From contig CALOAN010000019.1 of assembly GCA_942491345.1 (NCBI GenBank), positions 62,001-126,000 on the forward strand: a DNA stretch of 64,000 bases, given 5' to 3'. Position 1 is the first letter of the stretch, and each line of letters starts with the position of its first letter. Origin of the DNA: JAHEEL01 sp942491345 (GTDB lineage Bacteria; Actinomycetota; Acidimicrobiia; Spongiisociales; UBA5794). Below are positions 1 through 7,393 of the stretch, in pieces. Below the pieces are notes generated by a model. That model saw nothing but the letters and a program-made list of their open reading frames with translations, did not search any database and was not told the origin of the DNA. The position numbers were made by a program, and so were the translations under genes.

Positions 1-48
1 CTCCGCGCCGAGCTCAAGCAGTTCCGAATCCAGGAGAAAGCACCATGA
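1..48 (+). CDS. 3' end of an unidentified gene (partial)
   Basis: From base 1 an open frame runs 15 codons (LRAELKQFRIQEKAP) to a TGA at 46-48. That stop overlaps the ATG of the next gene in the form ATGA, which is typical of translational coupling. The tail is basic and helical but too short to assign. The rest of the gene lies outside the window. Confidence 0.5.
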   Translation, partial: LRAELKQFRIQEKAP

Positions 49-500
49 CCGAGATCGATTGCCGTAAGCCGGCCACACACCGAGAAGGCGTGTCGGCGCT
101 GAACCTTCGACGAGTCACCGGTATCCGCCGCAGAGTGGACTGGAACCACATCAAGACACGAGACGTGTCACCGGAATATCCCATCAACGTCGCACCCGGC
201 AACGAGCTAATGATCGTGGTGTGGAGCGGTATTCCGAGGCTCATCGTCGAGTCCGGTCACGTCACGATCGAATTCCGGTCATCTTGGGGCAACTCACTCA
301 AGGTGCGCCCCGCCGCCAGTGCTCACGTCCTCACCGACGGCCACACCAAGGTGACAATCGACAACGAGGGGAGTCTGCATGTCGACGCGCCCGAGGACAA
401 CCGTGTTCGTGTCTATGGGCCAGGGCAGGTCACTGGCGGCGAGTTTCCCAAAAGCATCTTCGGCACAGTTATCGACGCAGTTCGGGGGCGGGATGGCTGA
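45..500 (+). CDS. hypothetical protein, 151 aa
   Basis: Starts at ATG 45, overlapping the upstream stop by 4 bases, so it is probably the distal gene of an operon entering from the left. The protein is soluble, with no signal peptide or membrane segment. The middle (about residues 55-125) is rich in alternating hydrophobic and polar residues, suggesting beta structure. It contains a VWSGIP string also present in the gene at 1324, but the surrounding sequence does not align, so I do not call them paralogues. Function unknown. Confidence 0.6.
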   Translation: MTEIDCRKPATHREGVSALNLRRVTGIRRRVDWNHIKTRDVSPEYPINVAPGNELMIVVWSGIPRLIVESGHVTIEFRSSWGNSLKVRPAASAHVLTDGHTKVTIDNEGSLHVDAPEDNRVRVYGPGQVTGGEFPKSIFGTVIDAVRGRDG

Positions 501-612
501 GTTCGGCACGTCCCGCGTTGCGGGCTGCCGCACGCCGCTTTCTGACGAGCATCGGCTCAGCGCCCTATCGACTCGCTGCGATTCAGTAGCCGGTACCTCC
601 TGCTCGGACTCC

Positions 613-660
613 AGCCGGGTGGTGCGATGCGACCGACGAGGGATCCCGCACCACCCGGCT
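613..660. terminator. perfect 14-bp inverted repeat, probable terminator hairpin
   Basis: AGCCGGGTGGTGCG at 613-626 is exactly complementary to 647-660, with a 20-nt loop. It lies about 110 bp after the stop of the 45-500 gene, within the 265-bp gap 501-764, which otherwise holds no convincing gene. There is no T tract, as is common for GC-rich actinobacterial hairpins. It could equally be a protein-binding inverted repeat. Confidence 0.45.
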
Positions 661-764
661 GTCACCAAAGTGCCGCCGGCACTGACATCATCGCGCCGCA
701 AACACAGCCCACGCGTCAGCGGAGGTAGACAGCTCACGCAGCGACCACAAGGAAACGGGGGACC

Positions 765-1040
765 GTGATCAACACCTACCATCGGGGAAACGTCGCCTTG
801 ACCGTCGATGAGCCGATCGGCGCAGGTCAGGTCACGTTCACCATCACCCGCACAGCTGAGCTCACCGACGACGACGTGCGGCGCGTCAACGCCGAACTCG
901 CCGATTACCCCGCAGCGCAGGGCGCGCGGCTGGTGCAGTCGCGTAGCGCCGGGGAGTGGGAAATTCGAAGCGGCGTCACGGTTCTCGCGACCGGCATCGC
1001 CATCCCGACCGCGCCGCTGCAGTGGACGGCACGGCGATGA
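765..1040 (+). CDS. hypothetical protein, 91 aa
   Basis: GTG start at 765 with a purine-rich GGAAACGGGGGA stretch just upstream. Its stop TGA (1038-1040) overlaps the ATG of the next gene. Acidic residues are spread through the first 60 residues (TAELTDDDVRRVNAELADYP), giving a helix-like middle. No family recognised. The small coupled genes from here to 1542 look like one transcription unit. Confidence 0.6.
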   Translation: MINTYHRGNVALTVDEPIGAGQVTFTITRTAELTDDDVRRVNAELADYPAAQGARLVQSRSAGEWEIRSGVTVLATGIAIPTAPLQWTARR

Positions 1041-1318
1041 GCGGCTGGGTTCGCGGTGATACCTGGGGCGGCCGGGCCTGCTACCGACGCGAAGTCGGCG
1101 GCGATCGGATCATGGCCTACGTCGCTTTCGATCTGCCGGACCCAGATCTTGACGGCGGCCGCACGCAGCCCTACACGTACAACTGGTCAGTAGAGGACGG
1201 ATCCTGCGGGCGCGTCATCGAACAGGGGAGCTCGGACGGCGACGACGGCCTCGAAACCGCACAACTGGCCGCGGACGAAGCGGCGGCTCGTCTGTTCCCC
1301 GAGCTGGCGGGAGACTGA
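1037..1318 (+). CDS. hypothetical protein, 93 aa
   Basis: The ATG at 1037 overlaps the preceding stop (ATGA), which decides the start over a longer open frame reaching back to 956. The protein is acidic; the C-terminal half (DGLETAQLAADEAAARLFPELAGD) should form a helix, and the N-terminal half is rich in Gly, Trp and Tyr. No signal peptide or known domain. Six bases separate its stop from the next start, supporting an operon. Confidence 0.6.
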   Translation: MSGWVRGDTWGGRACYRREVGGDRIMAYVAFDLPDPDLDGGRTQPYTYNWSVEDGSCGRVIEQGSSDGDDGLETAQLAADEAAARLFPELAGD

Positions 1319-1323
1319 CCAGA

Positions 1324-1542
1324 ATGTCGGAATGCCAGATTCGCGACCACATTGAGATCGGTCGAGGCGACATCGTGCGTGAGGTCTGGAGCGGAATCCC
1401 GGGAACGGTGGTCGATGTCGACCAGGACGAGGCCGTGATCAAGTACCCGTCTGATCGCCGACTGAGGAGCCGCATCAAGTGTCTGGTGCTGGTATCGGTC
1501 GGTTTAACGTCCGCCAACAACGATCCGACTCGTCAAGATTGA
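1324..1542 (+). CDS. hypothetical protein, 72 aa, SH3/KOW-like core
   Basis: ATG at 1324 directly after the previous gene. Residues 14-45 (GDIVREVWSGIPGTVVDVDQ and following) have the Gly-x-x-Val and 'GTVVDVD' turn pattern of small SH3-like or KOW-like barrels that often bind nucleic acid or other proteins. This is a fold impression, not a family assignment. Ends 7 bases before the lipoprotein gene. Confidence 0.55.
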   Translation: MSECQIRDHIEIGRGDIVREVWSGIPGTVVDVDQDEAVIKYPSDRRLRSRIKCLVLVSVGLTSANNDPTRQD

Positions 1543-1549
1543 GGACCTG

Positions 1550-2056
1550 ATGATCGATTCGTCCCCTGGCAGCTGCCGTTACGGCACCAAGAAGGTCGGT
1601 TCGTTGATCACTGCCGCTGCTGTCATCTCGCTCGCGGTCGCCGGGTGTGGCGCGGAACCGGCGCCCGTCGCCGGCGACGTTGCATCGACGACCAGTCGCA
1701 CCGCCGCGCCAGGCCCCAGTGCGGCCACTGTCTCGGTCGGCGGGGTGCCGCTCGACATCGAATCCGCAGTGGCCTGCAGCACCGTTGGCGGAAAAGTGCG
1801 CATCGTCATCGGCACTGGTGAATCCAAGATCACCGCCATCGTCACCGACGCACACGAGCCGATCGTCGAGCAAGTTGACCTGGGCGCCGTGGACGGTCTC
1901 ACGTTGCGGTATGCCTCCGACGTGGCCGGATCTGGCGCTGTGGCGAGCCGCAGCAACGATGCATTTACCGTGCGGGGCAGCGCTGCGGCAATCGAATCGG
2001 ATGGGTCGACTGGTGCGGTCTTGCGGTCTTTTGCCATTACTGTCCTGTGTCCTTAG
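1550..2056 (+). CDS. LpqH-family (19-kDa antigen-like) lipoprotein
   Basis: 168 aa. A lysine-containing start and hydrophobic segment end in the lipobox AVAGC (lipid-anchored Cys about residue 33). After a Ser/Thr/Pro/Ala-rich linker, residues 60-168 follow the mycobacterial LpqH pattern: a VSVGG opening, a VACSTVGG segment with a cysteine, repeated Gly-rich beta strands, and a final TVLCP whose Cys would pair with the first, as in LpqH. LpqH proteins are surface lipoproteins and TLR2 ligands, nearly restricted to Mycobacteriaceae, so this gene is also a taxonomic marker. GAGG lies a few bases before ATG 1550. The host partner of this accessory copy is unknown. Confidence 0.8.
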   Translation: MIDSSPGSCRYGTKKVGSLITAAAVISLAVAGCGAEPAPVAGDVASTTSRTAAPGPSAATVSVGGVPLDIESAVACSTVGGKVRIVIGTGESKITAIVTDAHEPIVEQVDLGAVDGLTLRYASDVAGSGAVASRSNDAFTVRGSAAAIESDGSTGAVLRSFAITVLCP

Positions 2057-2149
2057 CGCTTTCTTCCCGCAGCGGCTGTAGGACGTGACAACCGAGTAGC
2101 TGCTGGTACGAGCCGGTTTCTGGCGCAAAATCTGCACCGTGTTGGTGGT

Positions 2150-2170
2150 AGTATCTAAAATAGAGATACT
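2150..2170. promoter_or_regulatory. AT-rich palindromic operator over a -10-like box
   Basis: AGTATCT (2150-2156) and AGATACT (2164-2170) form a perfect inverted repeat with 7 bases between. TAAAAT (2156-2161) inside it resembles a -10 hexamer. It stands 22 bp upstream of the 2192-2817 gene string and shares the 13-base core CTAAAATAGAGAT with the palindrome before the PARP gene at 14407 (read on the other strand), so one regulator may control both. Confidence 0.55.
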
Positions 2171-2191
2171 GACCTCGGGGAGGGTAAGCGT

Positions 2192-2332
2192 ATGTCGGTC
2201 CCATCGGACATCTTGGAACTGAAGACGAGCTTGGAAACCCGCGAATATCGCATCGACGCGATCTTCGCAGACGCGCAAGCGGCTTTCGCTGGCACCGTGG
2301 CAGACGGCGGCGCAGGCGGGGGATCGCTGTGA
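2192..2332 (+). CDS. hypothetical small protein, 46 aa
   Basis: ATG 2192 follows a clear ribosome site (GGGGAGGG) about 8 bases upstream. The peptide has an acidic/basic helical body (LELKTSLETREYRIDAIFAD) and a Gly-rich tail. Its TGA (2330-2332) overlaps the GTG of the next gene (GTGA). First gene of a coupled set directly under the palindromic operator at 2150. Confidence 0.6.
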   Translation: MSVPSDILELKTSLETREYRIDAIFADAQAAFAGTVADGGAGGGSL

Positions 2333-2517
2333 CGGCGCCAGTCACCACCGGCACGTGCGCCGATTGTCCACATGAACATGACGAGCACACCGGTGCATCC
2401 GCGTCGTGCGTTGCGTTCGTCGTCGAGTTCGGTCGCGAACGCGTCTGCTATTGCACCGGATTCGAACCTGAAGACCCCGCCGAAGCCGACAAGATCCTGC
2501 GGGACGGTGCACCGTGA
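2329..2517 (+). CDS. Cys/His-rich small protein, 62 aa
   Basis: GTG start overlapping the upstream stop. Residues 10-45 hold CADCPHEHDEHTG then C and CYC, enough Cys/His ligands (four Cys, three His) for one zinc site, so a small zinc-binding protein is likely. No partner recognised. Ends in a GTGA overlap with the next gene, implying coupled translation of the cassette. Confidence 0.6.
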   Translation: MTAPVTTGTCADCPHEHDEHTGASASCVAFVVEFGRERVCYCTGFEPEDPAEADKILRDGAP

Positions 2518-2753
2518 AGGCGCGGCTGATCGAAGATCAGCTCTACGAAGTCGTCGACGGCCGCAAGTGGTACACGGCAAGCCGCCGACCGGACGGGTCG
2601 TACTTTGTGATGAACCACGTGGGCCGGGCCATCAGCGAGGGATCCGATATTCAGCGCCGCGTCGTCCGGGCTGTCCAGGCGGTGCGGATGACTGAGCCCG
2701 GTTGCCGTTCCCACGCCGCGTCGCCTGGACACCGGAGGCATCCGAATGAGTGA
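2514..2753 (+). CDS. hypothetical protein, 79 aa
   Basis: GTG start at 2514 overlapping the previous TGA. The first 60 residues are regular (KARLIEDQLYEVVDGRKWYT, then RRPDGSYFVMNHVGRAI), resembling a small beta-hairpin protein. The tail is basic and His/Arg-rich. No domain recognised. Third gene of the coupled cassette after the 2150 operator. Confidence 0.55.
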   Translation: MKARLIEDQLYEVVDGRKWYTASRRPDGSYFVMNHVGRAISEGSDIQRRVVRAVQAVRMTEPGCRSHAASPGHRRHPNE

Positions 2754-2817
2754 CCGCATCAAGGTTCAGCCGGCCCGCGCTGCCGATGGGTGCATCCAAG
2801 GATGGGCAGTCAACTGA
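2746..2817 (+). CDS. possible 23-aa peptide
   Basis: ATG 2746 lies in ATGAGTGA, overlapping the stop of the preceding gene, with GGAGG about 8 bases upstream. The frame gives MSDRIKVQPARAADGCIQGW then AVN. Position and ribosome site support translation, but the length makes this tentative. It may instead be the remains of a longer gene. Confidence 0.35.
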   Translation: MSDRIKVQPARAADGCIQGWAVN

Positions 2818-2869
2818 GGAAACCGGAACTGGATTTCTAGGGGGTGTCGCGGTGTGCGGCGCTGGGGGC

Positions 2870-3130
2870 TTAGTCGGCTGGCGCGACTTCCAGCCCAGCA
2901 GGGTCCTCCCACCATTCGTGAACCCCGCGGTCGCGGTCCATCCAGAACACGGGGATGAGACCGGTGGTGGCGGCCGGCGGACGTGGAGTTCCCGGTTCCC
3001 AGCCGGGGACCGGGTTCAGTCCGCCCATGGATCCGCTGTCGGCGAGCACCTCGCCCTCGACACCGGAACCGCCCCGACGCGTGACGCGGTCCCCGACCCT
3101 GAATGGGTGTGCCGTGGGCTCAGACGACAT
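2870..3130 (-). CDS. hypothetical protein, 86 aa
   Basis: Leftward gene whose ATG (3130) overlaps the end of the 3120-3272 gene. It starts MSSEPTAHPFRVGDRVTRR, a 'VGDRV' opening typical of small SH3-like barrels; the second half is Pro/Trp-rich (FWMDRDRGVHEWWEDPAGLE). No known family. Convergent with the 2192-2817 cassette. Confidence 0.6.
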   Translation of the reverse strand: MSSEPTAHPFRVGDRVTRRGGSGVEGEVLADSGSMGGLNPVPGWEPGTPRPPAATTGLIPVFWMDRDRGVHEWWEDPAGLEVAPAD

Positions 3131-3272
3131 AAGCGTCAGGGTCGCGGGTGAGAAGCTCGGCGATCGTCTTCGCCCAGGTTGGCGACTCGGCCGTGGCGAT
3201 CAGTACTCGATCCTGAGCAGGACCGCTGAATCCGTACACGTGAACGTCGTCAGCGACGAACTCCTGGTCCAT
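3120..3272 (-). CDS. hypothetical protein, 50 aa
   Basis: Read leftward from ATG 3272 with GGAAGGGGG about 10 bases upstream, giving MDQEFVADDVHVYGFSGPAQ and ending RDPDAYVV. The composition is regular and helical, and the stop overlaps the next start by 11 bases, so the two form a small operon. Function unknown. Confidence 0.6.
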   Translation of the reverse strand: MDQEFVADDVHVYGFSGPAQDRVLIATAESPTWAKTIAELLTRDPDAYVV

Positions 3273-3361
3273 GTTGTGGGCCCCCTTCCGTTGCCGCGGT
3301 GAGTGATACGCCCGCTGATCGTGGCATGGGCGCCGGAAGAGCGGGCCGCCAGGCGCGTAGC

Positions 3362-4022
3362 TCAGATACCTAAGACAGCCCAGGAAACGGCGTGGACAGG
3401 CGCGACCTGGTCGGGGCCCGGAACCAGTCCGGGTCTGGCCAAGACCGCTTGCAGTGCTGCGCCGCCCACCAGGAAATCAGCGATCGCGCGGCGCAGATGG
3501 TCCGGTTAGGTGATCAGCACCGTGCCCGAGACGATCATCGAACGGCGCAGCGGCGCTGCAGCATTGGATGTGGCTGATATTAACGTGCGCTCGGTAAGGA
3601 TGCGTTGTGCCGGCATACTTCCGCCGATCAGACAATCGCGCGTGGCCGCAGCTGCGGTGTGTCCGCCACGTGAATCGACACCGGAAACCGCACCCCGCAT
3701 CGCCGGATACGCTTGCGCCACCGCCCATCCCTGACGCAGCCGATCGATCAGCCCATCACGCAGCGATCCGTCCGGCAGCAGTCCGAACCCAAGGACCACC
3801 ATCGCAGCGCCGACACGGTGCTCTGTGGAACTTGGTCGGTGATTGGGGAGGGCAGGACTGCATCGACGTTGGCGATCACCGCTGGCAACCCGGCCGCATC
3901 CTCGCGGATGCCGTGTCGGCGGAGTGGTCGGGGTGGTCCGGCCCAGTGTGGCCGTCCGTCAGTAGACCAACGACGATTCCCGGGATGAGGAACCTGACGA
4001 AGGGCCCCGCGGTATCCAGCAT
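3362..4022 (-). pseudogene. decayed YdcF/ElyC-like (DUF218) gene
   Basis: The best-preserved block, read leftward from 3802, begins MVVLGFGLLPDGSLRDGL and continues with a VSG segment, a TAAAATRDCLIGGSMPAQR block and ILTERTLISATSNAAA. This matches the DUF218 order VVLG..., SGG, (E)A..m..yL...Gvp..rI..E..s..T.eN. The following ACC TAA CCG (stop at 3506-3508) sits where family members read V-T-S-x-x-H-L-R-R-A; the same frame then continues PDHLRRAIADF, so the TAA is a nonsense mutation. Upstream, coding sense shifts frame at least twice between about 3800 and 3990, from FVRFLIPGIVVGLL to VIANVDAVLPSPITDQVPQS. DUF218 proteins are membrane-associated and implicated in envelope metabolism. This copy should be inactive. 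Confidence 0.65.
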
Positions 4023-4041
4023 TGGCAAGTTGAGCGCCGTG

Positions 4042-4197
4042 TCACTGCGGCTCACTCTCGAAAGCGTTCGACGGTTGACCATCGTATAGTTCGAAGCCGG
4101 CCTTCCGAAGGCGCGTGTTCAGATCTGCGATGGCCGCCTCAGCTGTCGGGGCCTCGATCAGTTCGACGACGCTCGATAAGACGTTGAACAATGCCAT
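4042..4197 (-). CDS. hypothetical protein, 51 aa
   Basis: Leftward from ATG 4197 with GGGAAAGG upstream. The protein starts MALFNVLSSVVELIEAPTAE, continues with a helical AAIADLNTRLRKAGFELYDG and ends FESEPQ. Looks intact and soluble. It lies just upstream of the broken DUF218 gene. No function suggested. Confidence 0.55.
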   Translation of the reverse strand: MALFNVLSSVVELIEAPTAEAAIADLNTRLRKAGFELYDGQPSNAFESEPQ

Positions 4198-4311
4198 GGG
4201 CTGCCGCCTTTCCCGGAGTTGCTGATCGAAGGGCAGCGTGCCACGGTTTCGGACCCGTCCACGGATCGGGCGCGCAGTTGGAATATTGCGGGCACGGACT
4301 CCGGTGGCCTG

Positions 4312-4809
4312 CTACGCCTCGGTGATGCATGCCAAGTAACCGTCAGCGCGACCAGCCGCCTCGCCGGCGAGTTCACCGATGCGCCGAAGTGCCGCGGCGG
4401 CGTCACTGCTGCGGTCATACCCCGGGTCGTCCCACAAACCGCTGCGGGAGTTGTACCAGTCGCGAACCTGAACGGGTTCGGCATCCTCGGCGAGTGCGCA
4501 TATCAGGAGAAGGGCCTCGGCGCGGTAACCCTGCTTGCCGATTGTGTCTGCAGGCTCGTGCAGCCACTGCGGCCACGGCAATCCGGCGATGACCGACGCC
4601 ACCGCATCCAGTGCCACTTCGGCGGCCTCTGCCCGGTCGCTGAAAGGGGAGCCGATGCCGGAGATGAACCGGTGGAACTCGCCAGCCAGCGATGCAGGTT
4701 CGGCGACACTGTCACAGGTGTGCGGCGGCGCGAGGATGCCGGCGCTGGTGAGGTTGGCGCAGGCGTCGTCCAGGAACGTGTCGAACAGCTGGTCCTGAGT
4801 GCGGGTCAC
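4312..4809 (-). CDS. hypothetical helical protein, 165 aa
   Basis: GTG start at 4809 chosen because AAAGGA stands about 6 bases upstream; an in-frame extension to 4899 is basic and lacks a ribosome site. The sequence is mostly alpha-helical and acidic (TQDQLFDTFLDDACANL at the start, ALRRIGELAGEAAGRADGYL near the end). No signal, membrane segment or recognised motif. Confidence 0.6.
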   Translation of the reverse strand: MTRTQDQLFDTFLDDACANLTSAGILAPPHTCDSVAEPASLAGEFHRFISGIGSPFSDRAEAAEVALDAVASVIAGLPWPQWLHEPADTIGKQGYRAEALLLICALAEDAEPVQVRDWYNSRSGLWDDPGYDRSSDAAAALRRIGELAGEAAGRADGYLACITEA

Positions 4810-4925
4810 GGTGATCCTTTGTGAAGTCGGGGGCACCGTGAGAATCCGCCTCGGGAGGCAGCTGATCGACGCACGGCGCGGCAGGACCGAGACCGACACT
4901 CAGAATCTACTGGACAGCCGCGTGT

Positions 4926-5354
4926 TCAGGCGGTGACCAGGTTGGTGCCGTCGTGAATTCGTGTGTGGACCGTGCCGTCGAACGCATCGAGCACCCGGAT
5001 GGCGAACGCGGGCGTCATCGCGACCTCGACCTGGTCCCTGGTCATCCAGCGGACGTCTTGAGCCTCGTCGGTCGGGTGAACCTCGCCGGCCTCAGGGCGG
5101 CACCGAAAAACCAGCGCAACAATGCCGCGGCTGAGATTCTTGTAGACGCCCGTCAGCTGCTCGACCTCGACCTGCAAACCGGTCTCTTCGCGAACCTCAC
5201 GCCGTACACCGTCCTCGAACGATTCGTCCAGCTCCAGAACGCCACCGGGAGCTTCCCAGCGGCCGTTGTCGTCACGTCGAATGACGAGAACTCGATTGTC
5301 GCTGTCGACGACGATCCCTGCCACACTGACCGAGTGTTTCGGTGTGTCTGCCAC
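4926..5354 (-). CDS. Nudix (MutT-like) hydrolase
   Basis: 142 aa from GTG 5354, preceded by GGAGG. The Nudix box is complete at residues 38-60: G-x5-E (GVLELDE), then REVREETGL, including the metal-binding REVxEE glutamates. Nudix enzymes hydrolyse nucleoside diphosphates linked to another group; the specific substrate cannot be read here. The strand order around the box (SVAGIVVDSDNRVLVIRR before, a TDEAQDVRW segment after) fits the MutT/ADP-ribose pyrophosphatase core. Divergent from the GntR regulator at 5448, with the regulator's putative operator between them, so it may be a target. Confidence 0.85.
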   Translation of the reverse strand: MADTPKHSVSVAGIVVDSDNRVLVIRRDDNGRWEAPGGVLELDESFEDGVRREVREETGLQVEVEQLTGVYKNLSRGIVALVFRCRPEAGEVHPTDEAQDVRWMTRDQVEVAMTPAFAIRVLDAFDGTVHTRIHDGTNLVTA

Positions 5355-5405
5355 CGTCCGACCTCCATTGACTCGGGTGCTGCTTCGTGACACGCGTGAG
5401 CGATA

Positions 5406-5430
5406 CCTCTAGGCTAGTCGTCTAGATATG
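5406..5430. promoter_or_regulatory. putative HutC-type operator upstream of the GntR gene
   Basis: GTCTAGAT at 5420-5427 differs by one base from the HutC-subfamily consensus GT-N-TA-N-AC; a second CTAG word lies at 5409-5412. It sits about 20 bp before the GTG start of the regulator and 50-70 bp from the divergent Nudix start, suggesting autoregulation. A perfect copy lies downstream at 6271. Confidence 0.5.
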
Positions 5431-5447
5431 CCATGAAAGGCCGACAC

Positions 5448-6227
5448 GTGCTGCAACTTGACGGGATCGACAAGACGGACGACCGTCCACCGTATCGTCA
5501 GATCGCGGCGATTTTGCGTGCAGCTATCGAGTCGCGCCAGTTTGCGGCCGGCGAGCGGCTTCCGTCCGAAGCGGACCTGATCGAGCATTTTGGTGTAGCA
5601 CGCATGACCGTCCGGCAGGCCGTCCAGGAGCTGCGCGGCGAGGGGCTTGTTGTCTCCGAACACGGTCGTGGTGTTTTTGTGCAGGCGCGTCCGCCGATTC
5701 GGCGACTGGCCTCTGATCGGTTCGCGCGCAGGCATCGTGACGAGGGAAAAGCCGCGTTCAGTGTCGAAGCTGAGAAGTCCGGTTATTCTCCCCGCGTCGA
5801 CAGCATCACTGTTCGGCGACAGAAGCCAGGTTCCATCGTTGCCGAGCGACTTCGCGTTCCCGTCAGTGATGACGTCGTTGTACGGTCGCGGCGTTACCTG
5901 GCGGACGGGCAGCCAATCGAGACCGCCGTTTCCTACATCCCGGTGGCTTTTGCTGCCGGCACCGCGATCGAACAAACCGACACGGGTCCCGGCGGTATCT
6001 ATGCGCGTCTCGAAGAATCCGGGCATGTCCTAGCACGGTTCACTGAGGAGGTTGGAGCACGGATGCCCACTCCTGACGAACGCCGTGTGCTCAACATCGG
6101 TCTGGGCGTGCCTGTCTTGACCGTGCTGCGTACCGCCTACGACGTGAACGATGTGGCGGTCGAAGTTTGCGACACCGTGAAAGTCGCACCTTCCTACCTG
6201 CTCGAATACGAGTTCTCGGCGCGTTAA
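5448..6227 (+). CDS. GntR-family (HutC subfamily) transcriptional regulator
   Basis: 259 aa. Residues about 14-80 form the GntR winged helix (PYRQIAAILRAAI, then RLPSEADLIEHFGVARMTVR, then GRGVFV); about 100-250 match the UTRA ligand-binding domain of the HutC subgroup, with the YLADGQPIETAVSYIP strand typical of it. I start at GTG 5448 because GAAAGG lies 7 bases upstream; an ATG at 5433 lacks a ribosome site. Such regulators control plasmid transfer (KorSA of pSAM2) or catabolic genes. Operators around 5420 and 6271 suggest control of itself and the gene at 6402. Confidence 0.85.
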   Translation: MLQLDGIDKTDDRPPYRQIAAILRAAIESRQFAAGERLPSEADLIEHFGVARMTVRQAVQELRGEGLVVSEHGRGVFVQARPPIRRLASDRFARRHRDEGKAAFSVEAEKSGYSPRVDSITVRRQKPGSIVAERLRVPVSDDVVVRSRRYLADGQPIETAVSYIPVAFAAGTAIEQTDTGPGGIYARLEESGHVLARFTEEVGARMPTPDERRVLNIGLGVPVLTVLRTAYDVNDVAVEVCDTVKVAPSYLLEYEFSAR

Positions 6228-6260
6228 ATCCTCGGAAACCCTTTTGATGGCCCCGCTGTG

Positions 6261-6306
6261 TGTAGAACTTGTCTAGACGTCTATGTATGCTCAACTCATC
6301 TAGAGG
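6261..6306 (+). promoter_or_regulatory. promoter with perfect HutC operator
   Basis: GTCTAGAC at 6271-6278 fits GT-N-TA-N-AC exactly. TATGCT (6286-6291) is a plausible -10, and the operator overlaps the space between it and TTGTCT. A further half site (ATCTAGAGG) lies at 6298-6306. It precedes the 6402 gene, which is therefore a likely GntR target. Confidence 0.5.
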
Positions 6307-6401
6307 AGGGTCCGTCGGATCAGCCGACCGGACTCTCATTTGGCGCCACCGCCAAGTACGCAGTGGCATGAGATAACCGCAGCAGGAAGGGCATTCGGAA
6401 T

Positions 6402-6671
6402 ATGACCACCATCACCGCCACGGAAACCGATCTGATGCAGCGATTGCGCGTGGCAGGTGATGGGAAGCAGTTCGAGGTGCGTGGCGGGTCCACTGATGGG
6501 CGAGCGCTGACCGTTGACGAACTGATCGCGGAACTGCTTCCCGGGCCCTTCGTGTTGGGTGCCGCCGTCGAACGGCTTGAAGCCGGGTACCCGGCACTTG
6601 TCGGGATCATCGACGCTGAAGGCGAGCGGGAAATCTGGGTGAAGACCCAGTCCCAGGATGTCAGCACATAG
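6402..6671 (+). CDS. hypothetical protein, 89 aa
   Basis: ATG 6402 with AGGAAGGGC about 12 bases upstream. The body (TDLMQRLRVAGDGKQFEVRG, then LTVDELIAELLPGPFVLGAA) is a compact alpha/beta protein without signal or membrane segment. It follows the HutC-operator promoter, so it is likely controlled by the neighbouring GntR protein. Converges with the lipoprotein gene, their ends abutting at 6671/6672. Confidence 0.6.
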   Translation: MTTITATETDLMQRLRVAGDGKQFEVRGGSTDGRALTVDELIAELLPGPFVLGAAVERLEAGYPALVGIIDAEGEREIWVKTQSQDVST

Positions 6672-7337
6672 TTAGTCGTTGCTGACTGTCACTTGGAACA
6701 GACCGTCTCGGGACAGGCCGATGCCGCGCACCGACCGAACGCCCCACGCCGCAAGCAGGTGGCTTTTGACCAGGGACATGGCCGTTCCTTCAGTGATTCC
6801 CCGAAGCTCGAGAATGACTTCAGCGTCCCCGTCTGGTCGCGGGTCGACTCTGACGAGAACCAGCGCGTCCGGCATGCCGACCGCGGCGCACGCGCCGACG
6901 GTCGCCCATCGAGCACGGGTGCAGCCTCCGTCGGAATCCATCAGTGAACCCGCCGCTGACTCAGGAGTCGGCGTCACGAAAGCCGACTCCTGGCCGGGAG
7001 GTTGTTCCGCTTCTGTCGATGGGGCATTGCTGCCTTTTGATCGGCCTATGGCGATTCCGGCGATACCGGCAACGAGAAGCAAGGCTCCAGCAACTATCGA
7101 CCAGGAGTCCTTGTCTCCGTCAGCCAGCTTTCTCGGCAGCGATCGATCCTCTTGAGCCTGGTACCAGGCATATTCCGCCTCGCAGGCGGCATTCGTGGCA
7201 TCCCTGAGTGCTCCGTGAAGGGAAGAACTATCGTCTCTGCACGTTGGTTTCTGGGGCGATTCCTGGCACCCGGCCACGAATGTCGCAACCAGCACCACAA
7301 GAAGAAGAGCGATCGCCTTCGTCGGCACCTTCCGCAT
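6672..7337 (-). CDS. lipoprotein with an additional transmembrane helix
   Basis: 221 aa from ATG 7337. MRKVPTKAIALLLVVLVATF runs into the lipobox VAGC (Cys 24). A second hydrophobic helix lies near residues 79-98 (WSIVAGALLLVAGIAGIAIG), then a Pro/Glu linker and a soluble C-terminal domain with a VGMPDALVLVRVDP strand. The double anchoring is unusual: a Cys-lipidated outer segment of about 50 residues, a crossing helix, then probably a cytoplasmic domain. No family recognised. Divergent from the 7394 gene. Confidence 0.6.
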   Translation of the reverse strand: MRKVPTKAIALLLVVLVATFVAGCQESPQKPTCRDDSSSLHGALRDATNAACEAEYAWYQAQEDRSLPRKLADGDKDSWSIVAGALLLVAGIAGIAIGRSKGSNAPSTEAEQPPGQESAFVTPTPESAAGSLMDSDGGCTRARWATVGACAAVGMPDALVLVRVDPRPDGDAEVILELRGITEGTAMSLVKSHLLAAWGVRSVRGIGLSRDGLFQVTVSND

Positions 7338-7373
7338 CCAGCCCCCTGCGTCCGTTCGAATCACCCACGAACA

Positions 7374-7393
7374 CAGGGTGATGTCTCACCCTG
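7374..7393. promoter_or_regulatory. inverted repeat abutting the 7394 start codon
   Basis: CAGGGTGA (7374-7381) and TCACCCTG (7386-7393) are perfectly complementary with 4 bases between, ending at the base before ATG 7394. In the 56-bp space between divergent genes it could be an operator, or a hairpin sequestering the ribosome site in mRNA. Confidence 0.45.
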
